Both the position numbers and the translations under genes were made by a program. A stretch of DNA of 64,000 bases from Acidobacteriota bacterium (GTDB taxonomy: Bacteria > Acidobacteriota > Blastocatellia > Pyrinomonadales > Pyrinomonadaceae), in the NCBI GenBank assembly GCA_016703965.1, contig JADJBB010000002.1, positions 248,001 to 312,000 of the forward strand, read 5' to 3'. Below the pieces are notes generated by a model. The model made no database searches and was not told the DNA's origin. It saw only the letters and a program-made list of their open reading frames with translations. Each line of letters begins with the position of its first letter. Positions within the stretch are counted from its first letter, which is position 1. Below are positions 7,597 to 15,270 of this stretch, piece after piece.

Positions 7597-9477
7597 TTAA
7601 ACAATTGCGTCGTTTTTGAACTCGTCGAGAGCATCGAAAACCTGCAGAGCATACTTAACATTCCCGAACGGGGCGGACACCTGGACGCCCTGAATTAAAT
7701 CTCTTGCTTCGAGCAAAGATTCCCGGGCAATGGCGATGCCTTCGTCGTGGGCGTGTTCCTTGCTTTTTTCCGACGCTATTCGCATCCGTTCGAGAATGTC
7801 GGCCGGGACGTTTACCCCAGGCACTTCATTGTGCATGAACTCCGCATTTCGGTAGCTGATCAGCGGCCAGATCCCGGCGACGATGGGAATTCGTACGTGT
7901 GAGATCATATCGAGAAAACGACGGAGCTGCTCGGTGTCAAAAACCGGCTGCGTGATGGCATATTCGGCTCCGGCCTCGACCTTCCATTCGAACCGGCGAA
8001 TTTCTTCTTCCATATTCACCGCACCGGGATTTACGCCGACGCCAATCGAGAATGCGGTCGGTTTGCCGATGGGGTTGTTGCCGAGATCGAGGCCGTGATT
8101 GAGTTTGTTGACCATGTTGGTCAGGCCGATGGCGTCGATGTCGAAAACAGCGGTCGCGTCAGGATACGGACCCATTTTGGGCGGATCGCCGGTGATCAGC
8201 AGCAAATTATGGAGCCCCAATGCGGCAGCTCCCAGCAGATCGCTCATCATCCCGAGTAAGTTCCGGTCGCGGCAGCAGTAATGCAGAACCGCTTCGATGC
8301 CGATCTCGCGTTCGACAAGAACGGCGGTCGCCTGAGCCGACATTCGCGTTTGAGCACGCGGGCCGTCAGGGATATTCACGCCGTCGACGCCTGCATCTTT
8401 TAGTAATCTGATCGACTCAAGCGTTCTTACCGCATCGCAGCCCTTCGGCGGCAGAACCTCGACGGAGGTGACGAATTCGCCGCGTGCAATCTTAGCCGAC
8501 CAACGCGAACGCTCCTCAGGCGGCACGACCTGAACGTCTTCCGGTTTTAATTCCGTGATGTGGATCGTGCTTTCCTTGCGGGCTTCGGCAATGGATTGAC
8601 GTGGGCTGATCGAGCGGATAGCGTCGGCGATGAGCTTGATGTGCGTCGGCGTCGTACCGCAGCAGCCACCGACGAATTTTGCTCCCGCCTGGACGAACCG
8701 CTTGGCAAACGTCGCCATATATTCCGGCGAACCCATGTAGAATTGGCGTCCCTGGACGTCACGCGGCAATCCGGCATTGGGCTGGGCGGACAGCGGTTTG
8801 TCCGTCGTCTCCCGCATTTTTTCCAGTGCATTGAGAATGTGGTTCGGACCCATGCCGCAATTGAGTCCGATGACGTCGGCACCGAGCTCGTCGAGCCGGG
8901 CGGTGAATGCCTCGGGTGTGTTGCCAAAGATGGTTTTGCCGTCCATCTGGATCGTCATCTGAGCAACGATCGGCAGGTCGGACAGTTCGCGAACCGCTCT
9001 AATTGCTTGTTCTATTAGAGTTACGACTGAAAAAGTCTCGAGGATGAACAGATCCACGCCGCCCTCGAGAAGGCCTTCGATCTGAGCCTTGTACATGTCC
9101 TTTGCCTCATCAAACGAGGTCGGCCCATAGGGCTCGATCCGCAAGCCTAGCGGCCCGATCGCTCCGGCAACGAACACCTTGTCACCTGCGGCCTCCCGGG
9201 CAATGCGTGCCGCCGCAGCGTTGATCTCGTGCAGCTTGCTCTCGAGGCCGTAAGCCTGCAGCAGATTGCGGGTGGCTCCGAACGAATTCGTCTCGATAAT
9301 ATCGGCACCCGCGTCTATGTATTCCTGATGAACCTCGCGAACCAGATCCGGTGCCGCAATATTCAGCTCGTCATAGCTGCGGTTGATATAGATACCCTTG
9401 TCATACAAGCGCGTTCCCATCGCCCCATCAAAGACGTAAACGCTGTCGGTTTTAAGCAGGTCACGGAAGTTTTTCAT
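7597..9477 (-). CDS. Bifunctional homocysteine S-methyltransferase / 5,10-methylenetetrahydrofolate reductase
   Basis: The 626-residue protein has two parts. Residues about 1-290 are a homocysteine methyltransferase barrel: FDGAMGTRLYDKG at the start, ETNSFGATR, and the zinc-binding cysteines in LNCGMGPNH and GGCCGTTPTH. Residues about 325-610 are a MetF-type FAD barrel (EFVTSVEVLPPKGCD, LLLITGDPPKMG, YAITQPVFD). This fusion would make methyl-THF and could transfer the methyl to homocysteine, serving the last step of methionine synthesis; whether it uses methyl-THF or S-methylmethionine as donor is not decided by the sequence. A SAM-II riboswitch lies in its leader, fitting feedback by the methionine product SAM. 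Confidence 0.92.
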   Translation of the reverse strand: MKNFRDLLKTDSVYVFDGAMGTRLYDKGIYINRSYDELNIAAPDLVREVHQEYIDAGADIIETNSFGATRNLLQAYGLESKLHEINAAAARIAREAAGDKVFVAGAIGPLGLRIEPYGPTSFDEAKDMYKAQIEGLLEGGVDLFILETFSVVTLIEQAIRAVRELSDLPIVAQMTIQMDGKTIFGNTPEAFTARLDELGADVIGLNCGMGPNHILNALEKMRETTDKPLSAQPNAGLPRDVQGRQFYMGSPEYMATFAKRFVQAGAKFVGGCCGTTPTHIKLIADAIRSISPRQSIAEARKESTIHITELKPEDVQVVPPEERSRWSAKIARGEFVTSVEVLPPKGCDAVRTLESIRLLKDAGVDGVNIPDGPRAQTRMSAQATAVLVEREIGIEAVLHYCCRDRNLLGMMSDLLGAAALGLHNLLLITGDPPKMGPYPDATAVFDIDAIGLTNMVNKLNHGLDLGNNPIGKPTAFSIGVGVNPGAVNMEEEIRRFEWKVEAGAEYAITQPVFDTEQLRRFLDMISHVRIPIVAGIWPLISYRNAEFMHNEVPGVNVPADILERMRIASEKSKEHAHDEGIAIARESLLEARDLIQGVQVSAPFGNVKYALQVFDALDEFKNDAIV

Positions 9478-9558
9478 TTTCGGTAGATGATCTTTGTCTT
9501 TTGATCTGGGCCTTTGATTCTCTCTTCAAAGATCTAAGTTCCAAGATCAAAAATCTAT

Positions 9559-9590
9559 AAAAAAAGCCTCGCCAAAACAGCGAGACTTTT
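9559..9590 (-). terminator. Riboswitch-controlled terminator in the methionine gene leader
   Basis: Read on the minus strand, AAGTCTCGC and GCGAGGCTT form a stem with one mismatch around a TGTTTTG loop, followed by TTTTTT. It sits between the SAM-II aptamer and the start codon. Its 5' arm and loop contain GCTGTTT, complementary to AAACAGC at the 3' end of the aptamer, which gives a simple antiterminator. Confidence 0.8.
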
Positions 9591-9612
9591 CAAAAATTCG
9601 ATATGTCTTTTC

Positions 9613-9667
9613 AGCTGTTTAGCAGTTTATTTAACGTGGTCGCAAGTCGCATTAACTCACCACGATC
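9613..9667 (-). promoter_or_regulatory. SAM-II riboswitch aptamer
   Basis: On the minus strand the order of elements is CGTGGT, GAGTTAATGCG, ACTTGC, ACCACG, TTAAATAAA, CTGCTAAA. CGTGGT pairs with ACCACG (P1), and the long loop plus the 3' tail ending GCTAAA give the H-type pseudoknot of the SAM-II (metA) class; the conserved blocks CTTGC, TTAAA and GCTAAA are all in place and at the usual spacing. It precedes a homocysteine methyltransferase/MTHFR gene. Binding of S-adenosylmethionine should lower expression. I identify this from recalled consensus, not from a covariance search. Confidence 0.88.
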
Positions 9668-9677
9668 ATTAAGTATG

Positions 9678-9706
9678 ATGATGTTCCTTTCGGTGGAAAG
9701 TGTCAA
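9678..9706 (-). promoter_or_regulatory. Promoter of the riboswitch-controlled methionine gene
   Basis: On the minus strand a perfect -35 box TTGACA (9701-9706) is followed after 17 bp by CATCAT (9678-9683), four of six matches to the -10 consensus. Transcription would start a few bases before the SAM-II aptamer, as is usual for this class. Confidence 0.65.
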
Positions 9707-9760
9707 GCGTATTGCCTGACATCGAGTCATTACCTAGAATATCGGCGGGCCCTGGAATTA

Positions 9761-9779
9761 GATCCGCCTGCTGCGGATC
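9761..9779 (+). other. Hairpin in the leader of the SUKH gene
   Basis: A 7-bp stem (GATCCGC / GCGGATC) with a CTGCT loop lies 20 bp before the ATG of the SUKH gene. It lacks a T run, so it is not a terminator; a role in mRNA stability or translation is possible. Confidence 0.3.
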
Positions 9780-9798
9780 AACTCAACCAATTAAAGTG

Positions 9799-10332
9799 AT
9801 GAAAATAGAAAACCTGATTCACAACCTGTTGAACGAGGTCAAAAAAGATGGGGAGCAAAGGCTGGAAAATGGGGTTTGGTTAGTACGACCCGCTCCAGAG
9901 ATCGCTCCGAAGGCCTGGACACACATTGTCTATCCTCCTCTATCGGAATCTGATATCAACGATTTGGAATTGCAATTGAGTTTCCGGTTCCCATCTCAAA
10001 TACGGAACTTCTTCCTTCATTTCAACGGGGCATCCTTCTTCGGAAGCCAACTGACACTTTGGGGAAAAAGAAGTAGTTATTCGCGACAAGGTATAAGTTC
10101 CTGGCAGCCCTTTGACATAGTGAGCCACAACGCTCCCAGCGAACGTCCTCCAGGCAGTCCTTACTCGATCGTATATTTTGGAAGCACCGAGTGTGGTGAT
10201 AAACGATTGTTCGTTAGCAAAGATGGGGTCATCGGAAAAACGCCGACCCAAGTGTTCCGTTCGGAAGTGAGTTGGCCAGACTTTGAATCATTTTTCCAAA
10301 GTCAGTTTGTAATGTTGAGAGAAAAACCGTAA
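9799..10332 (+). CDS. SMI1/KNR4 (SUKH) family protein
   Basis: I start at ATG 9799, giving 177 residues (MKIENLIHNLLNEVKKDG); the frame is open further upstream but that extension has no family similarity. The SUKH core is seen in PPLSESDINDLELQLSFRFP, then IRNFFLHFNGASFFG, and a late YFGSTECGDKRLFV. SUKH proteins are often immunity proteins that bind polymorphic or contact-dependent toxins, though some have housekeeping roles. No toxin, Rhs or other secretion gene is adjacent, so this copy is an orphan; it may give immunity to toxins from neighbours (inference). Its 3' end overlaps the convergent secreted-protein gene by 31 bp. Confidence 0.75.
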   Translation: MKIENLIHNLLNEVKKDGEQRLENGVWLVRPAPEIAPKAWTHIVYPPLSESDINDLELQLSFRFPSQIRNFFLHFNGASFFGSQLTLWGKRSSYSRQGISSWQPFDIVSHNAPSERPPGSPYSIVYFGSTECGDKRLFVSKDGVIGKTPTQVFRSEVSWPDFESFFQSQFVMLREKP

Positions 10333-10991
10333 CCGTGATTCGCGGCGTGGGCAGTTTTCATATCTGCGGCTTTCATTTTACCAAAGAACGCGAAGTCCGC
10401 CTTTGGCCCGTTGATCTCGAGGCGCCAGTTCGTGAAGTCTTCGGCGTTGTCGCAGTTGTTGCCGTGGCCCTGGAAGAGCAGGGTGTATTTGGTCGCGGGT
10501 GTGACGATGCCGCGTTTGAAAAAGCCGGTGCCTCGGCTCACGCGGCCGGAGAAGATCCATTCCTTGTAGAGTACGACGTTAGGAGAGTTCGATGTATTGT
10601 CAGGAATGTGGACACGCCGCGAGGTCATCATGGTCGGCCGGGGCAGCACGAGCGAACCTTTCTGCTCACCTTCGGTCATGAACTGGAGTGTCCAGGCAGA
10701 GCCCGTAAATGCATCGACCAGATCGAATTCACCTTCGGATGTTTTTTCGAACTCCTTGATAACCTCGGCAATGCCTTTAATATCGTCATAGCTTGCGGGA
10801 GTCGTGTAAAGATTCGCCGCCTTGCCGAATTTCATGTCCTTGAGCAGGTCGAGTTCGTACGACGCAATTTTTCCAGTCGAAACGCTGTAGGTTCCCGGCT
10901 CAGCACAGCACGCACAGGCGAGGGCATTTGCTGAAAGTGTGGTGATGCAGACAAGAGCGAAAAAAGCGGTGATCGATAGTTTTTTGAGCAT
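10302..10991 (-). CDS. Hypothetical secreted cysteine-containing protein
   Basis: The frame is open upstream to 11132, but the ATG at 10991 is preferred because GGAGG lies eight bases before it and the product then begins with a signal peptide (MLKKLSITAFFALVCITTLS, then ANALACACC). The mature protein of about 205 residues starts with the cluster ACACCAEPGTYS and is otherwise rich in beta-type sequence; WRLEINGPKADFAFFGKMK and a terminal AANHGYGFSL are distinctive. I know no family for it. The CACC start of the mature protein might bind metal or be a lipid-modification site (LACAC resembles, but does not fully match, a lipobox). It follows mutM with a short gap and overlaps the SUKH gene end on the other strand. 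Confidence 0.65.
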   Translation of the reverse strand: MLKKLSITAFFALVCITTLSANALACACCAEPGTYSVSTGKIASYELDLLKDMKFGKAANLYTTPASYDDIKGIAEVIKEFEKTSEGEFDLVDAFTGSAWTLQFMTEGEQKGSLVLPRPTMMTSRRVHIPDNTSNSPNVVLYKEWIFSGRVSRGTGFFKRGIVTPATKYTLLFQGHGNNCDNAEDFTNWRLEINGPKADFAFFGKMKAADMKTAHAANHGYGFSLNITN

Positions 10992-11017
10992 TTGAGAAAG
11001 CCTCCAGAGGTAGAACG

Positions 11018-11851
11018 TCATCGACGCTGACATTTGCGGCAATAGTACGTTGAACGCCCGCCTTGTTTCAACCTTAGGATCGGTGTTTCGCAGTTTTTGC
11101 AGGGCTCGCCTTCGCGATCGTAAACGAACCAACCGGCATCGTCGAGTCCGCTGAAATAGCTGCCCTCAAGATTTTCCGGATCGACGTCGCGGGTTCCGGC
11201 GTGAGAAACGGCCTCGTTGAGGACGGCGATGATCGCCTCGTGGAGCTTAGCAATACTGCTCTTTGACAATTTATCAGCAGGCTTAGTCGGATCGAGCCCG
11301 GCGGCGAACATCGCTTCGGCGGCATAGATATTCCCGAGGCCGCAGACCTTTGTCTGGTCGAGCAAGAACTCTTTGAGACTGCGTTTCGAGCCTTTTGCTG
11401 CTTTGGTTAGATACTCTATCGAGAATTCTGTTGAGAAGGGCTCAGGAGCGAGTTTTTTTAGCTCTTTGGCTTCGTGAAGTGTGTCGGTCTCAACAAGTTT
11501 CATCAGACCAAAATGGCGCTGGTCGTCGAAAACGAGGCGTTCGCCGGTGGTTAGGTGAAAAAGCGCGTGGGTAAATTTCGGATTCTCAGCCTCTGCCTGA
11601 AGAAGCGAAAAACGCCCGCTCATCCGCAGATGCACAATCAGCGTTTTGCGGCCGGTAAGGTCGATCAGGATGTGTTTGCCGCGGCGATGGACGAAATTGA
11701 TGGTGGTCGAACTTAACCGTTCGGCAAAATCTCCGGGCGAAATATCCGGAGCCAAACGCTGGCGGAGCAATTCTGCCGAAGCGATGGTTCTACCCTTCAC
11801 GATCGTGTGTAGAGAACGTGAGATCAGTTCAACTTCAGGTAATTCAGGCAT
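11018..11851 (-). CDS. mutM: Formamidopyrimidine-DNA glycosylase
   Basis: The 277-residue protein begins MPELPEVE, giving the catalytic N-terminal proline (Pro1) and Glu2 after Met removal. The helix-two-turn-helix (LLDQTKVCGLGNIYAAEAMF) is at about 165-185, and the C-terminal zinc finger has the usual C-x2-C...C-x2-C arrangement (CKNC ... YCRKC) followed by QRR. The enzyme removes 8-oxoguanine and formamidopyrimidines and nicks the strand. Its start codon directly abuts the stop of the upstream nucleotidyltransferase gene (TAA then ATG), so translation is probably coupled, although the functions are unrelated. A second, unrelated 8-oxoG glycosylase (Ogg2 type) is encoded at 53 kb. Confidence 0.97.
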   Translation of the reverse strand: MPELPEVELISRSLHTIVKGRTIASAELLRQRLAPDISPGDFAERLSSTTINFVHRRGKHILIDLTGRKTLIVHLRMSGRFSLLQAEAENPKFTHALFHLTTGERLVFDDQRHFGLMKLVETDTLHEAKELKKLAPEPFSTEFSIEYLTKAAKGSKRSLKEFLLDQTKVCGLGNIYAAEAMFAAGLDPTKPADKLSKSSIAKLHEAIIAVLNEAVSHAGTRDVDPENLEGSYFSGLDDAGWFVYDREGEPCKNCETPILRLKQGGRSTYYCRKCQRR

Positions 11852-12892
11852 TTAGACCCTTGTGTAGTCGGTAAGCGTTGTCTTGTCTCCGATCACGGAG
11901 CCCTCGCCGACGGTAACATTGCGGCCGATGTGACAGCTGCGGCCGATGATAGAATCGCGGATCTCAGCGGCGGTTGAAACCTTAGTATGTGACCAGAGCA
12001 CGGAATTTTCGATCACGGCCTTTTCCTCGATGTATACACCGGGCCCGATGACGGAATTTAAGATCCGAGCCCCAGGCTTTACCGTGCAGCCTTCGCCAAG
12101 AACAGAACGCTTGTCGATGTCGGCTTTTGTGGTAACGTCCGAATAAGCGGATTCGGGACGTTCGATCCCCTTTATTTTTCCGCTGAGAAAATCATGATGA
12201 GCCCGCAGGTAATTCTCCGGCGTGCCGATGTCGAGCCAGTAGCTGTCTTCCATCACATAACCAAAGAAAGGAAGGCCGCGGCTTAGAATATCAGGGAAAA
12301 CATCGTATTCGAATGAGCGATTCGCGTCTTTGGCGATCAGATCCAGGATCGACGGCTCGAGGATGTAAACACCTGCGTTTATTGTGTTTGTCTTGAGATC
12401 TGCAAGTTCTTCGCCCTGCGGTTTTTCAACAAAACGGACGATCCGGCCATAATTATCAACCTCCGACACGCCGAATCTGGAAACGTCCGTGACCGGCACG
12501 AGTGTCAGAGTAGCTGCCGCCTCATTTGCCTGGTGGAATTTAACGACCTCGGAAACTTTGAGATCAGTAAGAATGTCGCCGTTTAAAACAATGGTCGTCT
12601 CTCTTAGCGATTCCGCAGCCAGTTTATAGGCCCCGCCGGTACCCATCGGGTTCGCCTCAGTGATATAGCGGAGATTAACGCCGAATTCAGAACCATTCCC
12701 GAGAACGTGCTCGATCTTATCAGGCTGATAGCTCAGCGAAAGCGTGATGTCGGTCACGCCCGCTTCGCGCAAAATATCGATCTGATACAACAGGAACGGG
12801 CGGTTTACCACGGGGACGATCGGTTTCGGCGTGTAAACGGTTAGCGGACGAAGCCGAATACCTTTACCACCTGCGAGAATCAATGCCTGCAT
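11852..12892 (-). CDS. Sugar-phosphate nucleotidyltransferase with C-terminal left-handed beta-helix (mannose-1-phosphate guanylyltransferase-like)
   Basis: The 346-residue product has the N-terminal nucleotidyltransferase signature LILAGGKGIRLRPLT followed by KPIVPVVNRPFL, the substrate-site stretch VLNGDILTD, and after about residue 250 a hexapeptide-repeat helix (VLGEGCTVKPGARILNSVIG). Length and domain order fit GDP-mannose or dTDP-glucose pyrophosphorylase-like enzymes that supply activated sugars for cell-surface glycans. The exact sugar cannot be read from the sequence; GMPP-type is the closest resemblance. It is the first gene of a two- or three-gene minus-strand run with mutM. Confidence 0.85.
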   Translation of the reverse strand: MQALILAGGKGIRLRPLTVYTPKPIVPVVNRPFLLYQIDILREAGVTDITLSLSYQPDKIEHVLGNGSEFGVNLRYITEANPMGTGGAYKLAAESLRETTIVLNGDILTDLKVSEVVKFHQANEAAATLTLVPVTDVSRFGVSEVDNYGRIVRFVEKPQGEELADLKTNTINAGVYILEPSILDLIAKDANRSFEYDVFPDILSRGLPFFGYVMEDSYWLDIGTPENYLRAHHDFLSGKIKGIERPESAYSDVTTKADIDKRSVLGEGCTVKPGARILNSVIGPGVYIEEKAVIENSVLWSHTKVSTAAEIRDSIIGRSCHIGRNVTVGEGSVIGDKTTLTDYTRV

Positions 12893-13001
12893 AAAAACTT
12901 CTGCGAACCGGTCCGAACTTTAAGACTAAGAGACAAGCCGCGAAAAATCAAAAACGCGCGGGTTTTAGTTGTTCAAGAATGCAAAACAAATATAAAAAAC
13001 G

Positions 13002-13030
13002 TTGACACTCAAACTGGCACATGCTAACGT
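13002..13030 (+). promoter_or_regulatory. Promoter of the TPR gene
   Basis: TTGACA at 13002-13007, a 17-bp spacer and TAACGT at 13025-13030. The start would be about 100 nt before the TPR gene. A small hairpin (CAGGTT ... AACCTG) follows at about 13039-13061 in the leader. Confidence 0.55.
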
Positions 13031-13138
13031 ATTTCATACAGGTTCGCATAGGAAACCTGTGCACTCCTCCAGATCACAATCCCAACAAGGCGTGCCCGGC
13101 AGTTAAGCGATCCGCAGTCTTCTTTTACAGAAAAAATA

Positions 13139-15172
13139 ATGAGTTTCGATAAAGCAAAAGCGATGCGAAATGCGGAGCGGTTCGTAGCGCAGGGCAAAAT
13201 TCGAGCCGCGATCGCCGAATATCGATCTGTGGTCGATAACGATCCGCGCGACATCGCGACGCTGAACATGCTCGGCGACCTTTACGCCAAAAACTCAGAA
13301 AAGAAAGAGGCTGTCGCCTGTTATTTACAAGTAGCAGAGCACTACAACACGCAGGGATTTTCTCAAAAGGCGATCGCGATCTATAACAAGATATCGCGTA
13401 TCCAGCCTGAATCGATCGAAGTGTCAGCAAAACTTGCGGAGCTGCATAAAATAAAAGGCTCGCTCTCGGAGGCGCGATCTCACTATACAACGCTCGCCGA
13501 ACACTATCAGAAGAACGGCCGCCGTCTCGAAGCTCTGGCGATGTACAAGCAGATTGCCCTGCTCGATCCAAACAACACTGAAGTTTGCATGAATCTCGCC
13601 GATTCATACATCCGAGAGAATCAGAAAGACGATGCACTTGAGGCGTATGCCGAGGCGGGAGCGAGATTCAGCCGTCAGGGAAAGCACGAAGAGGCGATCC
13701 GTGCATTAATGAAGGGCTTTGATATCAAATCGACCGACCTCCGTATCCTGAACGGCCTGGTCAAAGCTCAAACAGCCCTGGGCCGTGCCGGCAAAGCTTC
13801 TTCGCTGCTTGAAGAGATCCTCGAGAATGAGCCGTACAACCGCGATGTTCTCTACTTGCTTATCGAATGCTGCATAGATTCACAGAATGCCGCCGGAGCT
13901 GAGAAAGCTGTTATCAAGCTTGTCGAGATCGAGCCGGCGAATTACCCAAAATTCCTCGACCTGATCCGGATCTATTTGAACGTGAACGATCCGGAATCCG
14001 CGGCGCGGATTCTCACCATGTCGTCCGAATACCTGCTCGCCGGCGGGCAGTCAGATGAGTGCGGGAAATGGATCAACGAGATACTCGAACGTGATCCGGC
14101 ACAACTTTCAGGTTTACGGCTGCTCGTCAGGTACAACTCTTGGCTCAAAGACGAAAACGGATTCCGCCTCGCGCTCGAACGCCTATATACGGCAGCAGCC
14201 GGCCGCGATTCAGTCGATGATGAGAGATTTGCATTGTCTCAATTGGTTGTTATTCGGCCGCATGAAACGCGATTCCGCGATCGACTGAACGAGATCAACG
14301 AACCATTTGGATACGAAGATGCACCGATCGATCAAGAGTTGATGGACGCTCAGTTCGCTAAGGACGAGCGATCGGAGCTCGAGTCCAGCAGCGTAGATCA
14401 TGGCGAAGAAGATCACGAGGTTATCGACGGTGCGATACTTGAAAGTTCATCCGGCTTCGATTTCAAGCCCGCGAACGACGCTCCGCCACTCTCCGCCAGT
14501 GCCGAGCAGAAGATCGAGAAGGAACTCGAAAGCATAACCTTCTATATTGAGAACGACTACAACGATCTCGCCGAAAAGGCTTTGGCTGAACTAGCCGCTG
14601 AATTTGGAGATCGAGAAGAATTTGCCGAGCTTCGCCGAAAGATCGGCGTCGAATATGTTGAGCAGAAACCGGTCGAGGCGTCGGTTGTCGCTGAAGAACA
14701 TCATGAGGAACTCGTGGCCAGCACGCTGGGCATTGACGAGATCCGCTCCGAATTTGGCCTGGAAAGTGGCGAAGATCAAGACGATGAAGACTACGAAACC
14801 CACTATCACATGGCCGTCGCTTATCAGGAAATGGGGCTGATGGAAGAAGCCATTCGCGAGTATCAGGAGGCGGTGAGCCTGGTCGAGACGCATGACGGAA
14901 CAAGACGATTCTTCCAGTGTTCAAACCTGCTTGGGCATTGCTTCTTGCAGAGCGGAAAGCCTAAGCACGCGATCACGTGGTTCGAACGGGCGCTTGATAC
15001 GCCGGATATTGCCGACGAAGAATACCACGGCCTGTGGTATGAACTGGCCAGAGCTCACGAAGTCAATGGCGATGAAGCAAATGCCGCCCGCTACTTTGAA
15101 CAGGTATATGCCGAGAACGTAGATTTCCGCGATGTCAGTGTACGAGTAAAGAACCTTGTTGCAAGTAATTAA
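13139..15172 (+). CDS. Large tetratricopeptide-repeat protein
   Basis: The 677-residue protein lacks a signal peptide or membrane segment and is probably cytoplasmic. TPR motifs fill residues 1-330 (for example GKIRAAIAEYRSVVDNDPRD, GFSQKAIAIYNKISRIQPES, GRRLEALAMYKQIALLDPNN), followed by an acidic spacer at about 395-450 and a shorter TPR block at about 555-670 (MAVAYQEMGLMEEAIREYQE). Such proteins are scaffolds; large ones of this layout are common in Acidobacteria and Deltaproteobacteria, where some act in gliding or type IV pilus control, but nothing here decides a role. It has its own promoter and no close partner on the same strand. Confidence 0.8.
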   Translation: MSFDKAKAMRNAERFVAQGKIRAAIAEYRSVVDNDPRDIATLNMLGDLYAKNSEKKEAVACYLQVAEHYNTQGFSQKAIAIYNKISRIQPESIEVSAKLAELHKIKGSLSEARSHYTTLAEHYQKNGRRLEALAMYKQIALLDPNNTEVCMNLADSYIRENQKDDALEAYAEAGARFSRQGKHEEAIRALMKGFDIKSTDLRILNGLVKAQTALGRAGKASSLLEEILENEPYNRDVLYLLIECCIDSQNAAGAEKAVIKLVEIEPANYPKFLDLIRIYLNVNDPESAARILTMSSEYLLAGGQSDECGKWINEILERDPAQLSGLRLLVRYNSWLKDENGFRLALERLYTAAAGRDSVDDERFALSQLVVIRPHETRFRDRLNEINEPFGYEDAPIDQELMDAQFAKDERSELESSSVDHGEEDHEVIDGAILESSSGFDFKPANDAPPLSASAEQKIEKELESITFYIENDYNDLAEKALAELAAEFGDREEFAELRRKIGVEYVEQKPVEASVVAEEHHEELVASTLGIDEIRSEFGLESGEDQDDEDYETHYHMAVAYQEMGLMEEAIREYQEAVSLVETHDGTRRFFQCSNLLGHCFLQSGKPKHAITWFERALDTPDIADEEYHGLWYELARAHEVNGDEANAARYFEQVYAENVDFRDVSVRVKNLVASN

Positions 15173-15270
15173 CCGCCCGGCCAATACTGCAGCGTTCCAA
15201 AGTCCTTGTTTTTCTTAATCGGAGCGGCAGTTCCAGAAACTATCAGACCGCCGTTAAATCTGTACTCCGG

